A stretch of 64,000 bases of DNA, taken from Symbiodinium kawagutii. Its lineage: Eukaryota > Sar > Dinophyceae > Suessiales > Symbiodiniaceae. Numbering within the stretch: position 1 is the stretch's first letter; each line of letters begins with the position of its first letter. Of this stretch, positions 34,000 to 46,003 are shown piece after piece. Location: assembly GCA_009767595.1 (NCBI GenBank), contig VSDK01012485.1:39451-103450 (forward strand), given 5' to 3'. The notes under the pieces are model-generated. The model was not told the DNA's origin and did no database searches. It worked only from the letters and a program-made list of their open reading frames with translations. The translations under genes and the position numbers were made by a program.

Positions 34000-36574
34000 G
34001 CAGGGGGACGGTGCCAAATCACCATGAATGGATGGGGGTTCAGCGGCTAAACCATGAAATGGATGAGGGCTTCGGATTTCCAAGAGCCTCAGTTTATGTT
34101 GGGGTTCTGTGCCACATTTACCTAGGTCTTATGCTCTGTGCAAAGCCCTTTTCCAGCCATGTCAGTAATGTAAGTAGACCATGGAAAAGCATTGCAATTC
34201 ACAGAGTAACCATTATTTGCAACTAACCATCAAGTCGTTGGTCGGTGCGGATGACATGGGTAATGCATGAGTCATGTGCATGAACCAAAAAAGGCCATTG
34301 AAAGTGACCATCGTTCACGGCAAAGATGGTTAATTGCCTCAAATCAGTTGCAAGCAATTAGCAAGAATAGTGGGATGCATGCAGCAAGAACGAATCCTTC
34401 TTACCATCCTTCTTTTTATCGAATCATCATCCTGCTAATGTGGCAAAAAATTCTTGGTAGAAAAGATCATTCACCTCCACAGAAAGTGCAGGTGAACAGT
34501 ACACAGGTTTGAGCGAAAAGTTGGTCACGGCTCAGGCACGGAGCACCAAGGGGCACAGAAACATGAACAGTTTCAACAGTGGTTGACAAGTAGGTCACAA
34601 GCGATAGTACTGCATGATCACATGTTGATTAATGGCTAGATCTTGTTCATAAACCAGCCATAGCGCTATATCACCAGGTCATTCCTCTGCTAAATCCAGG
34701 GTTGGCTTCTATGTGGATAGGAAACCCGGCATTTTGTGAGACCAGATATGCCACGCATGTCTGCATGGCATTTTAGCTCCAAGCGATAGGGGCAACTGAT
34801 CACTTCCCAAAGGCTGACAAGTTGCATGATTTTGTTTACCATGGCCATAATTAATAGTGCTTGCTAGTAAAGATACTGGGTAGATGACAAGTAGATACAG
34901 TAGTGACAGGTGATATGATTAGTAGTGACCACTAGCAGTGATTATAATACTATAGTGAGTGATTAATAGTAGTTATACTGGGTTGATGGGGGTTACACAC
35001 CAGTAAACTGACCTAGTTGCGTTGAAACTCCAGCATTTCTAGCTGGATTGCCTGTGAAGTTGATCATTTTTAGCACCCCCAGGTTAGCTTGCCAGAGAGA
35101 ATTGCGTTGCGATCAGACACAGTCACAAATGATCAGCCAAAGATTGATACCACTGCACTGGCTACTGCACATGTTATATAGTTGATGTTATAGAGCCACT
35201 CTTGATTATATAATAGTAGCTACTGCACATGCGTGAGCATGATTGGTTCACGATACTGTACGTGTTGAATTCCATAAGTTAACAATGCTGAGCCATATTG
35301 TGCGTTGGCTTATTTTCACCCCCATGACAATGATCGACAAGTCGCTAGTTTCCACCTGGCTGCCCCAGGTAACTCCCATTTGCGAGCTTTGTAGCAGCCA
35401 CCCAGTTCCTTTGGTTGCTTGGCTGTGGGTATGTTGGAGGGGTCAGCGGTGTGTGATTCGAGCCAACCAGCAATATCTACGACCTCCCATACAGAGTGGC
35501 ACCCCCCAATTAAGCAAGTTAGCTTACAAGTAGGGTAACTACCATTTATGGAAGATATAATTATCTAATATCTACATACTTAGGTGGCTGAGCATCAACT
35601 TAGAACCAGCGGGTACCACTCTGTAGAAGCCCTTGCACCGTGAAAGAATGTCCGTGTGGGGCTTGGATGACCTGGGACACTTTCAAAAGCAAGAGTTGTG
35701 TTGTTGTGCTAGCTTACTGTACATTCACCCCAGCGGTAGGTAGCCCGAATCGCAGTGGCTTGAGTTTGTTATTTTGTCATGATTGCATTCATGTTTTGTA
35801 TTCCAGTAGTGCCTCGCTTTTTTGACTGGCAAGTTGGGTGGTTTCTTGGTCATTCTCCTCTATAGGTGGCCCTGGTAAACCATGACAATGACCATTCTAA
35901 GTTGGTTCCTCACTGGTGATGCCAAGCATTCCCCATGCGTTCCAGGTGCGCTTAGGATGCTTTCAAGTGCTGATTGCGCTGATACAGCAGGCGCTGGGCA
36001 TAGGGAGCAGCTAATGCTTTTGATGGATTGGCTGGTCGAGTTCTGTGCCGTAGATGTGCCCAACATTGGTATCACCTCAGAAAGGCAGGTCTTGCTATGT
36101 GAAAATTTGGGGATTTCTAGGGGGACCTTTGGCACTGAGATTGACGGTCATGAACGACATGTGAAGCTAAGTCAATGGTGCTTCGATGATTGATTGCCAA
36201 TGACGTCCAACAATCACTGTGGCATTGTGAAGTGTTGTCCAACCAACAGCTGTTGACAGGAAAGACCAACGCTGTCAATTTCACAAGTCATCGCTCTCTC
36301 CCTTCTGGAATTGTGCTGTGCGATGCCCGTGGTTGTTCAACACGTTGACGTCAGGCATTTGGCCACTTGACACCTTTCAAGAAGCAGATTCAGGCGCTCA
36401 CATCGATAGAAATTTCTTGACTTGCCCTAGCATGCCATGTTTCAACTCAGTTTGCCCGTTTGCCCTGAAATTTGGTGCATGGCATTAGAGACCCTGGATG
36501 ACCCTCAAATCCAGATTTCACCAGCAATCAGCTACCAACAACCACCCAAGATGGATCTCATGCATCGTCACCAG
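34000..36574 (+). other. 2.6-kb intron, no recognised gene
   Basis: Holds a diverged family D copy (34990-35098), a family F copy (35482-35626) and a 103-codon open frame (35882-36193) that I do not recognise. A GTGCTTATAG/TGATTATAA-type repeat occurs at 34860-34980. Confidence 0.5.
35482..35626. repeat. Family F inverted-repeat element (copy 1)
   Basis: ACAGAGTGGCACCCCCCAAT at one end and GCGGGTACCACTCTGT at the other. Confidence 0.7.
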
Positions 36575-36667
36575 CCATCCTTTGGGGCTACTCCAGGCAG
36601 GTTGCAAGAAGGGCGTGGAGGACAAGTGTCGGGAGGTGCGTTTGCTGGCCGTGGCGGCCTTGAACAC
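36575..36667 (+). CDS. Exon 29, clear HEAT-like helix
   Basis: Acceptor CGTCACCAG. Frame HPLGLLQAGCKKGVEDKC then REVRLLAVAALNTW: the D..REVRLLAVAAL pattern is the second helix of a HEAT repeat. Donor GTGGCA at 36668 (phase 2) fits exon 30; GTGCTG at 36690 (phase 0) is an alternative. Confidence 0.75.
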
Positions 36668-37101
36668 GTGGCATTGTGGGGAGCCCAGGGTGCTGTCGTT
36701 GGGAGGCCCCCTGGATGTGCAGCCTGGGGGTCCCCTGAGATGTAGCCTTAGGGAATCCTGCACGGTGGCCGACCTAACCGGGATATGCAGTTTGGACTTG
36801 TGGGAGGCACATCCATGTGTCGGAAGGACCGGTGGGATGTTTACCTTGGAGGAAGGGAAATAAGCCAACTCCTTGGTGGTGTACCTTTTGGGGGATATAT
36901 TCCTGTCTTGCCCGCCATTTTAGTGGCCTTGTCATTGCAAACTTGTATGCCAAGAATTGCCAAGCCAAGTAATGACCTTATTGCTCATGTTTTGGATCCT
37001 TGGCGTACCTCAGCACAGATTTGAAGAGGTACGCCCAGCTTGCACCGCATCACGCAATGCAACTCAGGTGTTGGCTCGCAATGAGCCATAGACCCTTCAA
37101 G

Positions 37102-37151
37102 CCGCCTCATGCTGGCGAAACAAAAAAAAACAGATCCAGAGGGGCGGCGAG
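37102..37151 (+). CDS. Exon 30 (ends uncertain)
   Basis: Acceptor CCTTCAAG. The frame from exon 29 reads RLMLAKQKKTDPEGRR and meets GT at 37152. All frames here are open, and another (QIQRGGEVAGVVSRTCHCLF) is also plausible. Confidence 0.45.
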
Positions 37152-38072
37152 GTGGCGGGGGTTGTCTCCAGGACCTGCCACTGTCTGTTTCAGACACTAA
37201 AGGAACCATAAGAAACCATGAAATCATGTTAATGCATATAGGCAGTTCCATCACTATTTCCACATTTCTTCGTTCAAAAAGTTGATGTTGGAAAGTATTC
37301 ACTTTGGACCTTCAGACTCATCGACTTCCTTAGATGGTTGAACTTGCAAGGAAACCGTTTTGCCCTTCCTTTGCCCAGCATGCAGGGTTCGCTCCGATTC
37401 CATGACATTGTGGGCTGTTGCATTTGATCAGTAAAGGTTTTCTCTCTGCTAGTTGGACGCAACCCGTGGTCAGCGATGGTCCATGATGGCTGAGGATGGC
37501 TTGTCGATGTGGACCATGTTCACATGGTTATTGCCAGCTTCAGGTGTTTTCTGTTAATGCAGGGGAGGTGAACCAACATCCACCTCGCCCAGCACTCTTA
37601 TTGCACTTGGTCTACGTCCCCCCAGTTGTTTATTTCTGAGTGATTCAATCTCAATATTTAAGAGCCATCCACCAATTGTTATTGCGCACCAATCGGATGG
37701 TTGACAATTCTGGCCATTCTTACGAACTATTAATTCTCCTCTTTGGAAGGAGTATTGTTGTGTGAGTTTGAACTATAGTTGCAGAAATTGACATTGTCAA
37801 ATTCCACAACCATTCCTAGTTGGTGGTTTGATTGATATGTATATACTTAGAATATTCTTATTCATCATGGTAAACCCGTCCTAACCATCATTGACCAACA
37901 ACTATCCACTATATATCAATAATCAGTTAAACCAGGATTGAATTGTATCAAGTCACTATTGGCCATTTTACCAACCATTGCAACGAAATTGATACGGGAT
38001 TGCAACTTCGCCAACTAGCATCACTGAGTATATAGCCACCTTCGGCGGTTTCTATGTTCAGAACTTCGCCAG
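37152..38072 (+). other. Intron, no recognised content
   Basis: Low-complexity DNA without coding islands or elements I can assign to a family. Confidence 0.5.
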
Positions 38073-38129
38073 ATCGCTGACACGGAGCTCTTCCAGAAGT
38101 TGAGCCGTCCGGGATCTGCTGGGCCGAAG
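38073..38129 (+). CDS. Exon 31
   Basis: Acceptor TTCGCCAG, donor GTTACA; phase 0 in and out. Frame IADTELFQKLSRPGSAGPK. Confidence 0.65.
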
Positions 38130-38141
38130 GTTACAGAGTGG

Positions 38142-38344
38142 TACCCCCAAAGGGTGCCCTTTATAGCTATGGGTTGAGACTAACTATAGCTATGGTTACA
38201 GACTGGTACCCCCAAAGGGTTATTGAGTGTTACCCAAAGGGTTACAGATTAGCCATTTATAGCTATGGGTTGTTATATCTTCAGCTGGTAGCTGCCCAGC
38301 TGTGAACTATCCTATATTAGCTGACACAGGGGTACCACTCTGTG
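38142..38344. repeat. Family F inverted-repeat element (copy 2)
   Basis: CAGAGTGGTACCCCCAAAGG at the left, complementary GGGGTACCACTCTGTG at the right. Internal direct repeats of GGTTACAGA and ACCCCCAAAGGGT. Begins 13 bp after the exon 31 donor. Confidence 0.8.
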
Positions 38345-38703
38345 CCCACCTCTTGTCAGGTCTGTCCATTTTTGGCGATGCGTGGTTATAGATGATGTGG
38401 CCCATAGCATCCCCTAGCCGTACTTGTATTTTAGTGAGGTAACCTGCACATTGCACTATTTCAAGAGGTTCAAAAGGATGTTGCAATAGTAGCAGCCACT
38501 ACTTAATATATCTTAATATCTCTTAATATAAATCACTGCAGTTTTTACGGGTTAGTATTGGCCAACACTGTATGACATGATGATTACCATAGGTTGCTTC
38601 AAGGTCCGCCACATTCAGCGTACATCAGCACACATTTATACACAATATGTACATATACATATGTGTGTGGGCGTTGGTTATCGATAAGCCATGATTGAGT
38701 ATA

Positions 38704-38807
38704 GAGGGGTGCTTCTCAAAATAGGGTACCCCTTAATCATCCTTCAGTAGCCATATAATTACAATGATAAACCAGCCATTTAGGGGGTCCCTTATGGCTT
38801 TAAAAAG
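38704..38807 (+). repeat. Family A element (copy 4), cut by the gap
   Basis: GAGGGGTGCTTCTCAAAATA up to the unknown bases. TAGGGGGTCCCTTATGGCTT before the gap and GTCCCTTTAGG after it suggest nested or duplicated element ends. Confidence 0.6.
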
Positions 38808-38919
38808 NNNNNNNNNNNNNNNNNNNNNNNNNNNNNNNNNNNNNNNNNNNNNNNNNNNNNNNNNNNNNNNNNNNNNNNNNNNNNNNNNNNNNNNNNNNNN
38901 NNNNNNNNNNNNNNNNNNN
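38808..38919. other. Assembly gap (112 unknown bases)
   Basis: Run of N inside an inverted-repeat element. Confidence 1.
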
Positions 38920-38985
38920 GTCCCTTTAGGTGTAAAAACAGCCATAGGTCACTACCGGTTGTCCTCAAGCTGCCATCGTCGGCAG

Positions 38986-39076
38986 ATGGAGTTTTCAGCT
39001 GTCACTGAGGTTGGACTGCCAGGCGAGCAGTGGAACTTACTCCGCAAGGACCCGCGTCCGGGCTTGCTGGATATGG
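38986..39076 (+). CDS. Exon 32
   Basis: Acceptor CGTCGGCAG. Frame MEFSAVTEVGLPGEQWNLLR then KDPRPGLLDM. Donor GTTGGG leaves G, completed by GC of exon 33 to give Gly. Phase 0 start fits exon 31. Confidence 0.7.
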
Positions 39077-39093
39077 GTTGGGGAAGATTTACT

Positions 39094-39196
39094 GGTGGGG
39101 TTCTTAAAATAGGGAACTCCCTAAAATAGTTGGTTTATTACTATAAATGGTTAACATTGGATGATTTAAGGGGTTCCCTATTTTGATAAACCACCA
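39094..39196 (+). repeat. Family A inverted-repeat element (copy 5)
   Basis: GGTGGGGTTCTTAAAATAGG to CCCTATTTTGATAAACCACC, 103 bp; starts only 17 bp after the exon 32 donor. Confidence 0.85.
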
Positions 39197-39865
39197 CTTA
39201 TTGAATCGTTAGTTGATGAAGGTCAACAACAAGCAATGGCGGGGGGATACACTCCAACACTTGCCACCGACAACCATGTATACAGTTCCATGCGGTCGTG
39301 GGTGCTAATTGGTACGCCTGATTATTGAATTACCATTTATTGATTTGCTTAGTTTCGGAGGCGTAGTCAAACCCTTAGGTCCGGTGGTGCAGGCACATCA
39401 CGTTCAAGTTATAAGTTCGGTCACAATCATTGGAGCAGTGTCCAAGTTCTTTGTTCCCCGGTTGGATGTGGTGATTACACGCCACTAGGCCACTGAGGCA
39501 TGCTGACGGATTATCATCATGGTTTGCGAAGGGAATGGCACTCCAGAACCCTATGCAAGGGGAATAAGTATGTGCAGCTGGCATGCGCAAGTTTTCTCTT
39601 GGGCTTTGCATTGTTTCCCTATCATTGACTCACCATGTTTGTTGGGTATGGCTTATCAAGATTCATCAGATATTTCATGGCCACTCAGAATTTCCAGTGG
39701 TTAAGAGTGGTTGGTAAGGACAGGCTCGGACGCTGAATCCCATTCAAAGTGTTGATCAGGCTGCATTTAACAGTGCTTAGTGATGCTTAAGGATTTGCTA
39801 TCGTATCTATAAGGGTTGGTTAAGATCAGTTGCCTAGGCCTTTGCCCTCCTTCATTTCTTGCTAG

Positions 39866-39916
39866 GCGTCGCGACGGTCGCCAACGCATACGCCAAGGCA
39901 GCTGGGTGGGCGAAAG
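39866..39916 (+). CDS. Exon 33
   Basis: Acceptor TTTCTTGCTAG with a pyrimidine tract; frame VATVANAYAKAAGWAK. Donor GTGCAT at 39917. The start phase fits exon 32. Confidence 0.65.
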
Positions 39917-40997
39917 GTGCATGAGCCATTATGAGCGACCGCAGTGAACCACTGCACTGTCGCTATATAACTACTTAGACACTATAGGCCATTATTCACC
40001 ATTAGCATCATCATCATCATCATCATCAACAACAACAACAATAGCTTTTCCACGATCATCATCAGGGCACCTTTTTCATCACTATCGTTACCCTCAACTG
40101 CCCTCAGTTTGAACACACTGTGGCAGGTCAGCTGCGAACTCAATGTAGGATGTTCATCCAGATTTTAGGATTTTCGTTGCAATCAACGCTTTTCGACAAA
40201 CATCATGTTTGAAAATGCTTTGAACCGTTGAAAGCATATTTTCTTTGATGTTTGAAGCCGTTGATTGGCGTTCCTTTCAGAAATGAAAATCATTAGACAT
40301 CATTGACCAAAATCAAAAGTTCTGACTGTGATGCAATTTAGCAGCCACTTGGCAATCCTTTCAGCACCCCAACTAATTGCCGAGCACATAGAAACAATCA
40401 ACCTGGTAGTTAGCCATTCTCAGCAATGACGATAACCACATTTCTCCACCTTGAAGCATTCGGGTTGGCATTGTTATCGTCAAGTATTCCCCTTGATTAA
40501 AATGATATCCACCATGACTATCCAACTTATCCACTTTGACTCAACCATCAACTACGATGAAGGAAGGCTACCCAGAATTAGATTTGGCCACCCAGAATGA
40601 GAGTTGGGTCATTATGTAAACAACATTAAAAGGCTTTTGCCGAATCAGGAACCCAGCAGAACTTAAACGTCTCCGCGGTTCAAACATAAAGCTATGTTAC
40701 TCCTTTACAAACCAACCCAACTTACTAGCCCCATTGGCACAAAGCAGGGATCTATGGAAAATCCTCGCCCCAACAATAATGTGATTAACAGGCTGGGTGC
40801 GTTTTCATTGCTGTCATGTGGAATCCATTTGGTAGTACCGCATTGAACTGCTCAAAAGAAAGAGCTAAGCTACTGGCTAGTTCGTTCATGTTTCTCCGTT
40901 ACTGATCTTAAACCTGATAAGGGGGCTAATATAATGCGCTGATACCATACTAAAACCGAGATGAGACTCCTGATGCTACTGACAGTAGTGGCAGGGA

Positions 40998-41028
<31 letters not shown>

Positions 41029-41786
41029 TTTTTTTAGATTTTGACCCCCGGATCAATAGTGAATAGGTTGGGTTGATTTTTTATTCCTGTCGCAGGGACG
41101 CCGTGTAACCATATTGCATTGTGCTGGACCCACAAAGAGAATCAACCATAGTTTTGGTTACCTTCAAGGAAAACGATGTTAAGATTACTTATTTTGGCTT
41201 ATAGTCTTAGATCTAGACCTTTGTTTGGGGAACCCAAGCCCAACTTGGAAAACCATCTCAACCGCATTTCTTATCGCCCCGATCAACCATGTAAATTCAT
41301 CCAGGAGTTCTTTGCGCTGTTGGCGCTTGTTGGCGCCCTTGGCACTTGTTGGCGTTGTTGGCGCTCTTGGCACCCTTTGCGCCATCGATGCGCCATCGAT
41401 CATCAACCATGATATCATCAGTTGGTCGCCAACCATCAGCCATATGTTGATACTTAGTGTGCCCAGCTTTTGTTGACCATTACTCAGCTACTGTTAACTA
41501 AAATTCCATTGGCCTACCATCAGTTAACCATGAATTAAACATGATTAACTAACCATTACTAAGCCTCAATCAACCATCAGCCCCCCATCAATTCACCGTC
41601 ATCAATGGATATTTTCACCATTCTCAACCATTTGTTAACCATTATTCAAGCAATTTGAATCCTTCTCAATGACTACCCTTTGGTAAATTAACCTGGCTAT
41701 GGAACATCACCGCTATCGTTATTTTAGATTTAAAATTGTTTGAAAACCCATGTTTGGTTAATAGGAAACCAAGATTTTCTGATATT
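39917..41786 (+). other. Intron DNA, mostly without recognised content
   Basis: A (CAT)n/(CAA)n tract lies at 40003-40042, an (AT)n tract at 40998-41028, a TTGGCGCTTG-type minisatellite with an open frame at 41310-41400, and a diverged family D piece from about 41684. No confident exon. Confidence 0.5.
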
Positions 41787-42740
41787 TCATACATGCAGAT
41801 ATTGCAGCCAGCCAATATCTGCATGTACCGGTCTCACCTGAGACCAGTACATGCAGATATTGGCTGGCCCAAGGTTTGACCATATTTTCTTTACAAAGAA
41901 AGTTAAACTATATAAGGAAACACAATCCAACATATAACATAGTCCAAGACATTCCCCAGACCAATATCTGCATGTACCGGTCTCACCTGAGACCAGTACA
42001 TGCAGATATTGGCTGGCCCAAGGTTTGACCATATTTTCTTTACAAAGAAAGTTAAACTATATAAGGAAACACAATCCAACATATAACATAGTCCAAGACA
42101 TTCCCCAGACCAATATCTGCATGTACCGGTCTCACCTGAGACCAGTACATGCAGATATTGGCTGGCCCAAGGTTTGACCATATTTTCTTTACAAAGAAAG
42201 TTAAACTATATAAGGAAACACAATCCAACATATAACATAGTCCAAGACATTCCCCAGACCAATATCTGCATGTATGAAATCAGCAAACCGGTTGAAAATC
42301 CAATATTGGAAATTAGGAAACCAAAAAAACAATCTGCATGTATCGGTCTCACCTCAGACCGATACATGCAAGCCTACCTGGAAAATCCCAGGTTAACACA
42401 AACATATTGTTTTTAATCGAAAAAGGGTTTGCATGTATCGGTCTCACCTGAGACCGATACATGCAAACCCTTTTTCGATCAAAAACAATATGTTTGTGTT
42501 AACTTGGGATTTTCCAGGTAGGCTTGCATGCATCGGTCTCAGGTGAGACCGATACATGCAAGCCTACCTGGAAAATCCCAGGTTAACACAAACATATTGT
42601 TTTTAATCGAAAAAGGGTTTGCATGTATCGGTCTCACCTGAGACCGATGCATGCAAGCCTACCTGGAAAATCCCAAGTTCACACATTTTTTTTTAATCGA
42701 AAAAGGTTTTGCGTGTATCGGTCTCACCTGAGACATGCAA
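41787..42740. repeat. Array of nested hairpins with a GGTCTCACCTGAGACC core
   Basis: Eight palindromic cores (near 41837, 41986, 42135, 42354, 42447, 42542, 42636 and 42727). The first three sit in exact 149-bp tandem units (41814-41962, 41963-42111, 42112-42260), each with 25-bp hairpin arms (CCAATATCTGCATGTAC...) that differ by one mismatch. The later ones use a CGATACATGCA-flanked version. Around 42447/42448 the arms extend to about 90 bp per side (42355-42447 against 42448-42540). Open frames here follow the repeat and are not genes. Confidence 0.95.
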
Positions 42741-43228
42741 GCCTATCCGATATATCCCCATATACATGATTTTACTGGGGCAAATCGAACGAGGAGGAGA
42801 CTATGGTTTCACTACGAATCAAGAGGTTGGGGGATTATTGGCCAAGACGCTCATATCCAAAAAAGATAATACAAATAAATCAATCATTGCATAAAAATAT
42901 TTCACCAAATACATCTGATTTACAGAAACCTAGTTCAGGCTGAACTGGCGGCTACTGACTCAGGCCCCGGAATTTTGGTGATCTTTCGTGATTTGAAAAT
43001 TAATAAAGAGATAAATAAGCAAATAACCAGATCCACAGAGGAGAAACAGATTTCCCTTTTACTCACTTTTTTCCGTTGCAGACCTTCTGTAACTTATGGT
43101 CCATAAAGGGGTAAACATGATGCAGTGGTATGATATTACACTGATACATAATTCCGACTCCTTGTCCTTGTCACTAAATAGGGACGCGTAGATACTTTTT
43201 ACCCCCCGGTTGAAATAGTCAAATAAAA

Positions 43229-43251
43229 GGAAGTTTGGAAGCCAAACTTCC
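43229..43251. repeat. Hairpin of a dispersed module (copy 1)
   Basis: Perfect 10-bp stem GGAAGTTTGG/CCAAACTTCC with a 3-base loop, followed about 90 bases later by AAAATGCTGTGTTTTTCAA. The same order occurs at 58335. Confidence 0.75.
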
Positions 43252-43529
43252 GAATTATGGAAAGTTAAAGCAATCACTTTGTCACTTGGATAAAAGAGAA
43301 GATCAAACACGCATGTGCGTTATTGATAGGAAATGCGCAAAATGCTGTGTTTTTCAATGCTTTGTGTTCCCGCATTGCATTGCGCCGGAGAACCGCATAA
43401 TCAAAAACAAAACCTTGCACCGCTGGACAACCATACATATGTATATCTCAAACTCTGATTCTCAATATCCAACTCTAGTTCTCAAAAACATCCCTTGATG
43501 AATGAACTGTCAATCAAGCACAACAAAGT

Positions 43530-43900
43530 AGTGTGAACCATAACCATCAATTAACCGCTACGATCAACCACCAATTAACCATCACTAACCATAATTAATT
43601 AACCATGTCCATTAACCATCATGAACCATCATTAACCACCAATTGACCATCATCAGCCATTCATTCACCAACATTAACCATCATTAACCATCATTAAGTA
43701 ACCATCATTCATCAACGACCATCAACTAACCGTGCCCATTAACCATCATTAGCCATCATTCACATTGGAGAGTTATTCATTGATCAATTCCATCATCAAT
43801 AAACCATGTCCATTAAGCATCATGAATCACTAGCCATCATTAATCAGCCATTCATTCACCAACATCAACCATCATATAACCATCATTAACCATCATGAAT
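43530..43900 (+). repeat. Degenerate AACCATCATTAACC repeat before an acceptor
   Basis: Dozens of imperfect AACCATCATT units directly upstream of the next exon, complementary to the TGGTTAATGATGG repeat found after donors. Confidence 0.8.
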
Positions 43901-43943
43901 CCATGGTTTCACTTGACATGTTCCCCGGTTTCGCTATGGCCAG

Positions 43944-44072
43944 GTGCTCATTTCGGACGAGGCGCTCTTCGCCGCGCTCAGGGAAGGCATAGGCGAAACC
44001 AGCACGCGGCACCGGGCCGGGGGTCGGGGGGGGCTGTGGTGGAGGATGGTTGCTGTAGCCAGCCTCCTGGAG
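43944..44072 (+). CDS. Exon at 43.9 kb
   Basis: Acceptor TATGGCCAG. Frame VLISDEALFAALREGIGETS, then RHRAGGRGGLWWRM, then VAVASLLE. Phase 0 start. Possible GC donor at 44073 (phase 0), with GT donors at 44052 and 44057. Helical and coding-like. Confidence 0.65.
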
Positions 44073-44079
44073 GCACATG

Positions 44080-44330
44080 GGGGATTTCTAAAGTTAGGTG
44101 TACCCCCAAGTCATCTCATATGAATTGATTAACCATTTCTAGTGATATCAATCAAAAAAATGTGAATGAATATGAGATAGTTTGGTTGATATTAATACCA
44201 ATTCATATTAAATAATGAACCAAGTCTAGTGATAAACCTACATTTGATTGGGGTTCTCTATTACAAAAAAAACCAAATGGGGGTTTCTGAAGCCGTAGGG
44301 AGCCCAAAATGACGCTTGGTTCTTGGTTTA
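44080..44330. repeat. Inverted-repeat element related to family A
   Basis: GGGGGATTTCTAAAGTTAGG at the left and CCAAATGGGGGTTTCTGAAG at the right, with internal complementary pieces around ATTCATATTAAATAATGAAC. About 250 bp, larger than family A. Confidence 0.4.
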
Positions 44331-44825
44331 TGAGATGTTGCTAGTGAGAATAGATTATTGAAGGAAGGTTGATTTGGGGGGAACCATGGGGAACCCTATA
44401 TCAATTACCTTTAGTAGATGCCTTTAAATCAGTTAATATTGTTGACCAGTGATGATTCATGCTTGTTACGGAAGAATGAGTAGGGTTTGCTTCAACAGCT
44501 GAGTTTACCCAACTTCGTTCTAGGATAGTTTATCATGGCAATTTGAGATGGTGTGACATTGTTCAATGGAATTTTGGTGAGACGTGAGCACCATCAGGTC
44601 TCGCGTCTCGCACGTGAAGTATGAGCTGATTAGAATGACTAGTGCATATGCACATGAATATTCTGCACACATGCAGATAGCTATAAATCTACTTGTGTAC
44701 AAAAATATATATGTATATATATATATATATTTACATTTATATTTAAACAAAAATGAATGCAACTGTAGAGCTGTATAGCCCGGCATGTTTCCCATGTACA
44801 GCATGGCACCCACCGCACCTGGCAG

Positions 44826-44915
44826 GTCGAAATGGTCCGGACTTCAAGGCACAACACGTGGCCAACCTGTCGGGCGGCCCTGATGGATCCCCGCGGCCGT
44901 GGAGATGACCTCCTT
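44826..44915 (+). CDS. Exon at 44.8 kb
   Basis: Acceptor CACCTGGCAG, phase 0. Frame VEMVRTSRHNTWPTCRAALM then DPRGRGDDLL, GC-rich third positions. GT donor at 44916 (phase 0), with read-through to TCTAGLG. A second frame (FKAQHVANLSGGPDG) is shorter. Confidence 0.55.
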
Positions 44916-45810
44916 GTGACGTGCACCGCGGGGCTGGGCCAAGGATGAGCCCCGGAGCACGTGGGGCCAGGTTCCAAAGCTGGCCGGGTTGCAGATGGCT
45001 TAGTATGGCTTAGTATGGCTAAATCGTTGGCTTAGTACTATTATAATGATTATAAGCTGGATGATTTGGGGGCACCCCGAGTTTGAGAAACGACCACATG
45101 TTCCGTTGGTTGTTCATGAAAAGTCGAACCACATAGTGCCATATCAAACACAGGTATATAGAAGTATGGCATTAATCATTTTTGCCTCCAGTCATGACAA
45201 ACTAGTCCCAGCCATTTTTGTTATTGCTGTTGATGATTGTTTCATTTTAATCGCCAATGCTACCATGAATTATACTCCATATGCATGATTTGCAGCCACT
45301 ATAATCAGTTTGGCTATCAATCATGTGTTACCTTGTGTCACTAACTAAATCTAATTAGTCCAGTGTTATTGTCACTGTTCATGCTAACAAGAATCAGCTG
45401 GCATTGTCAGATATTGCAGCACGAATCAGCCAATAAAAACAATTGACGATTATTTCGCACCAGTCACCTGGCATCTTCAGTAATAACACCACTGTCTCTA
45501 ATATTTGAACAGCATTGTCACTAGTGATCGTCATCAAGTAATTGCCACATGCTTTTTGTAATCAAGGGACCAAGTAGGGCTCATAGTCAACCAAGTATTG
45601 TTGGCCTTTGGCAAATGAAGCTGGCAAATGCAAAAATCACCACTTACTCATCATCCCTTTTTTTCTGGGAAAACACGGCGATTTTCCAGCCGTCCGGGTT
45701 CACCATGGATTGACATCACTGAAAAACCACTAGCCGTCAATTGAACCAGCCTTGTTAAGCATCATTAGCCATGATATGCCATGATTAAGCATGATAATTT
45801 TTGTCTCAAG

Positions 45811-45915
45811 GAGTCCCTGTCCACCTTTGCGCCATCCCTACCGCAACTTCCTTCGTTCGCTCAGGTTGAACGCCTTCGCTCGCTTGGAGCAGGGGAGCCT
45901 GGCGGGAAGCCGGAG
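45811..45915 (+). CDS. Exon at 45.8 kb (frame ambiguous)
   Basis: Acceptor TTGTCTCAAG, donor GTGGCT. Frame 1 (phase 0-0) reads ESLSTFAPSLPQLPSFAQVE; frame 2 (phase 2 out, fitting the next exon) reads NFLRSLRLNAFARLEQGSLA. I cannot decide between them. Confidence 0.5.
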
Positions 45916-46003
45916 GTGGCTGACCATGGCAAGCCCTGGGTGGTTGGTCAAGTCAGGGGAAATGGCTTGGAAACTGGGCTATAACTGGCTATAAGCCATG
46001 TAA

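Noticed and set aside
41787-42416. Open frames of about 80-90 codons
   Set aside because: They are copies of the same 149-bp repeat unit read through, including the hairpins.
41787-42740. CRISPR array
   Set aside because: Units are tandem palindromes without unique spacers, in a eukaryotic intron; nearby cas-like genes are absent.
45797-45810. TTTTTGTCTCAAG as a second spliced-leader relict
   Set aside because: Similar to the leader end but with a mismatch, and it coincides with an ordinary exon acceptor; likely chance.
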